Below are positions 12,901 to 13,884 of a stretch of DNA of 13,884 nucleotides, in pieces. Below the pieces are notes generated by a model. It was not told where the DNA came from. It saw nothing but the letters and a program-made list of their open reading frames with translations, and searched no databases. How positions within the stretch are numbered: position 1 is the stretch's first letter; every line of letters begins with the position of its first letter. Source of the DNA: Gammaproteobacteria bacterium. GTDB lineage: Bacteria; Pseudomonadota; Gammaproteobacteria; SZUA-229. The stretch is from NCBI GenBank assembly GCA_026197015.1, contig JAPHRB010000046.1:1-13884 (forward strand). Direction: 5' to 3'. The position numbers were made by a program, and so were the translations under genes.

Positions 12901-13884
12901 GTTAGTTACCTGTGCAAATAGTTGCTTGAAGTAATCATAAATCATTCGTGATTTATCAGACATACAAGCCAGTGCGGCATCGTTACCCATTGAGCCAACC
13001 GGGTCACGACCTTCTTTAACCAGAGGTAATAACATGAACTGCATGGTTTCAGATGTGTAACCAAATGCACGCATGCGCTCTATTAAGGTGTCCTGATTAA
13101 AACCGTGAGTTTCCTGTTTAGGCTCTAACTGAGAAAGCGAGATGCGCTGGTTTGATAACCACTGATGATAAGGCTGCTTTGTAGCAAACTCATGTTTTAA
13201 TTCTTCATCGGGAATCATGCGTCCCTGGTCAAAATCTATGAGGAACATCTTGCCTGGCTGTAAACGTCCTTTAAACTTTACATTATCTGCATCAATAGGT
13301 AATACACCAACTTCAGATGCCATAACAACACGGTCATCATGTGTCAGGTAATAACGACTAGGGCGTAAACCATTTCTATCTAAAGTTGCACCAATATAAC
13401 GGCCATCAGTAAATACGATTGAAGCAGGGCCATCCCATGGTTCCATTAATGCTGATTGATATTCATAAAACGCGCGTTTTTCATCAGACATGCTGGTATC
13501 GTTTTGCCATGCCTCTGGCACCATCATCATCACAGCTTCCTGTAATGAACGGCCACCCATTAATAAAAATTCTAAGACGTTATCAAAGCTACCGGAGTCA
13601 GATACGTCTGATTCAATAACCGGTAATATGCATTTGATGTCATCACCAAATAAATCACTTTCTGCGGTGCCTTCACGGGCTGTCATCCAGTTAGCATTGC
13701 CCAGGCGGGTATTGATTTCACCGTTATGACTCATGAAACGATTGGGTTGTGCACGATCCCATGAAGGGAAAGTGTTGGTAGAAAATCGAGAATGAACCAT
13801 GGCTAAATGAGCCGTGAAATCAGCCGCCGCTAAATCGGTGTAAAAAGGCATCATTTGATCTGGGTTCAGCATGCCTTTGTAGAC
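9961..13884 (-). CDS. gltB: Glutamate synthase large (alpha) subunit, 5'-truncated by the window
   Basis: The large subunit of GOGAT makes glutamate from glutamine and 2-oxoglutarate. The reading frame is open to the right edge (VYKGML... before the first internal Met), so about 1307 codons are seen and roughly the first 180-200 residues, including the catalytic N-terminal cysteine, lie outside. In the visible part the glutaminase domain continues with 'HSRFSTNTFPSWDRAQP' and 'SHNGEIN'. A central domain follows. The FMN/2-oxoglutarate domain starts near visible residue 680 ('GAMSFGSISPESH') and includes 'GKSNTGEGGED', 'SPPPHHDIYS' and 'IAGHDGGTGASP'. The 3Fe-4S cysteines lie in 'MGCIMMRKCHLNTCPVG' (~11055-11105). 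The C-terminal GXGXG beta-helix contains 'GLSGGRVIVAP' and 'GMSGGIAYIWD'. No frameshift or missing motif is seen. The promoter is outside the window. Confidence 0.97.
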   Translation of the reverse strand, partial: VYKGMLNPDQMMPFYTDLAAADFTAHLAMVHSRFSTNTFPSWDRAQPNRFMSHNGEINTRLGNANWMTAREGTAESDLFGDDIKCILPVIESDVSDSGSFDNVLEFLLMGGRSLQEAVMMMVPEAWQNDTSMSDEKRAFYEYQSALMEPWDGPASIVFTDGRYIGATLDRNGLRPSRYYLTHDDRVVMASEVGVLPIDADNVKFKGRLQPGKMFLIDFDQGRMIPDEELKHEFATKQPYHQWLSNQRISLSQLEPKQETHGFNQDTLIERMRAFGYTSETMQFMLLPLVKEGRDPVGSMGNDAALACMSDKSRMIYDYFKQLFAQVTNPAIDSIREEVVMSLQCYIGPEKNILESSEEHAHRLLIPHPILTNEELASLKHMDFRGWTTATLDMTYDKSENTAGLAKAIDRICDEAEQAINDGHSLIILSDRNISDSRVPVSALLATGAVHQHLVQKHLRTRIGLVLESGEAREVHHHCLLTGYGIDAINPYLAFEALWNAQRKGLFDSETYNTDDTIVDGYRKSVGKGMFKVFAKMGISTLQSYKAAQIFEAVGLADEVIARCFDGTASRIQGVGFDVLAEESIRRHALGYNEKNISILPNQGDMHWRTQGDKHMWNPQSIASLQQAARSGDKNAFDRFVKLANEDTKKCTLRGMLNFKTGVNPAIDISEVEETKEIVKRFATGAMSFGSISPESHESLAIAMNRMGGKSNTGEGGEDDARWIPEPNGDSRRSAIKQVASGRFGVTINYLTNADELQIKVSQGAKPGEGGELPGTKVDDLIARLRHSTPGVGLISPPPHHDIYSIEDLAQLIHDLKNANRAARISVKLVAENGVGTIASGVTKAHADHIVIAGHDGGTGASPITSIKHAGLPWELGVAETHQTLVMNDLRSRVVIQTDGQMKTGRDVAMAALLGAEEYGFATAPLITMGCIMMRKCHLNTCPVGIATQDKELRKKFKGKPEHVVNYLFMVAEDLRKIMAQLGFRTINEMIGRVDCLEQATDSEHWKQTGIDLGMLLTPAEKPHANVEVHQTIKQDHGLDEALDNQLIELSKDALDNGTIVNIDLPVINTNRVVGTMLSNEVAKKYGSALLPDGTINIKLSGSAGQSLGAFLASGITIEVEGDANDYVGKGLSGGRVIVAPAKNTTFVAEENIIVGNVCLYGATSGEAYFHGIAAERFCVRNSGATAVVEGIGDHGCEYMTGGRIAVLGAIGRNFAAGMSGGIAYIWDHAGDMSTRCNMEMVELETVSVAEDINELKTMIENHLKYTGSAVAERLLKDWDGALSQFVKVMPTDYKRVLEEQKKKANAA

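Noticed and set aside
1..13884. tRNA, rRNA, CRISPR array, transposase or integrase genes
   Set aside because: None was seen on either strand: no regularly spaced direct repeats, no recognisable cloverleaf and no recombinase motifs.

Overview
The window looks like chromosomal DNA of a gammaproteobacterium of moderate to low GC content, judged from DnaG and the proteobacterial-style envelope proteins. An outer-membrane O/P-type porin and periplasmic DsrE-like and DUF302 proteins show a Gram-negative cell. A sulfur-oxidising lifestyle is suggested by the DsrE-like genes but is only an inference.

Layout, left to right. Positions 2-151 hold the C-terminal end of a + strand EamA/DMT-type membrane transporter. 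Positions 152-429 carry no gene but hold a string of inverted repeats, including a striking three-tier nested palindrome (257-398). Then comes dnaG (DNA primase, minus strand), standing alone without rpsU or rpoD. Positions 2306-8291 form an accessory envelope-stress/nutrient block. It contains a PstS-like periplasmic binding protein (-), an O/P-type porin and a secreted DsrE-like protein in one minus-strand operon, a divergent + strand operon of an ECF sigma factor and a membrane anti-sigma factor, a DUF302 periplasmic protein (-), and a ModA-like periplasmic binding protein (+). From 8361 to the right edge lie gltD and gltB (glutamate synthase small and large subunits, minus strand). gltB is cut by the window end, and the two genes are separated by an unusual 151-nt spacer carrying a long imperfect inverted repeat.

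The most interesting part is the central block. The anti-sigma factor has a short cytoplasmic anti-sigma region, one transmembrane helix and a periplasmic domain visibly related to the secreted DsrE-like protein encoded divergently next door. Both keep a single cysteine at the matching place. I also see the same promoter-like pattern, GGAATA-N15/16-(C/T)(A/G)TCT(A/T), upstream of three units: the sigma/anti-sigma operon, the DsrE/porin operon and the ModA-like gene. This fits an autoregulated ECF regulon in which a periplasmic DsrE-fold sensor controls a porin, a soluble sensor paralogue and an orphan solute-binding protein. The PstS-like and DUF302 genes lack this motif and instead have sigma-70-like promoters. 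The signal sensed is unknown.
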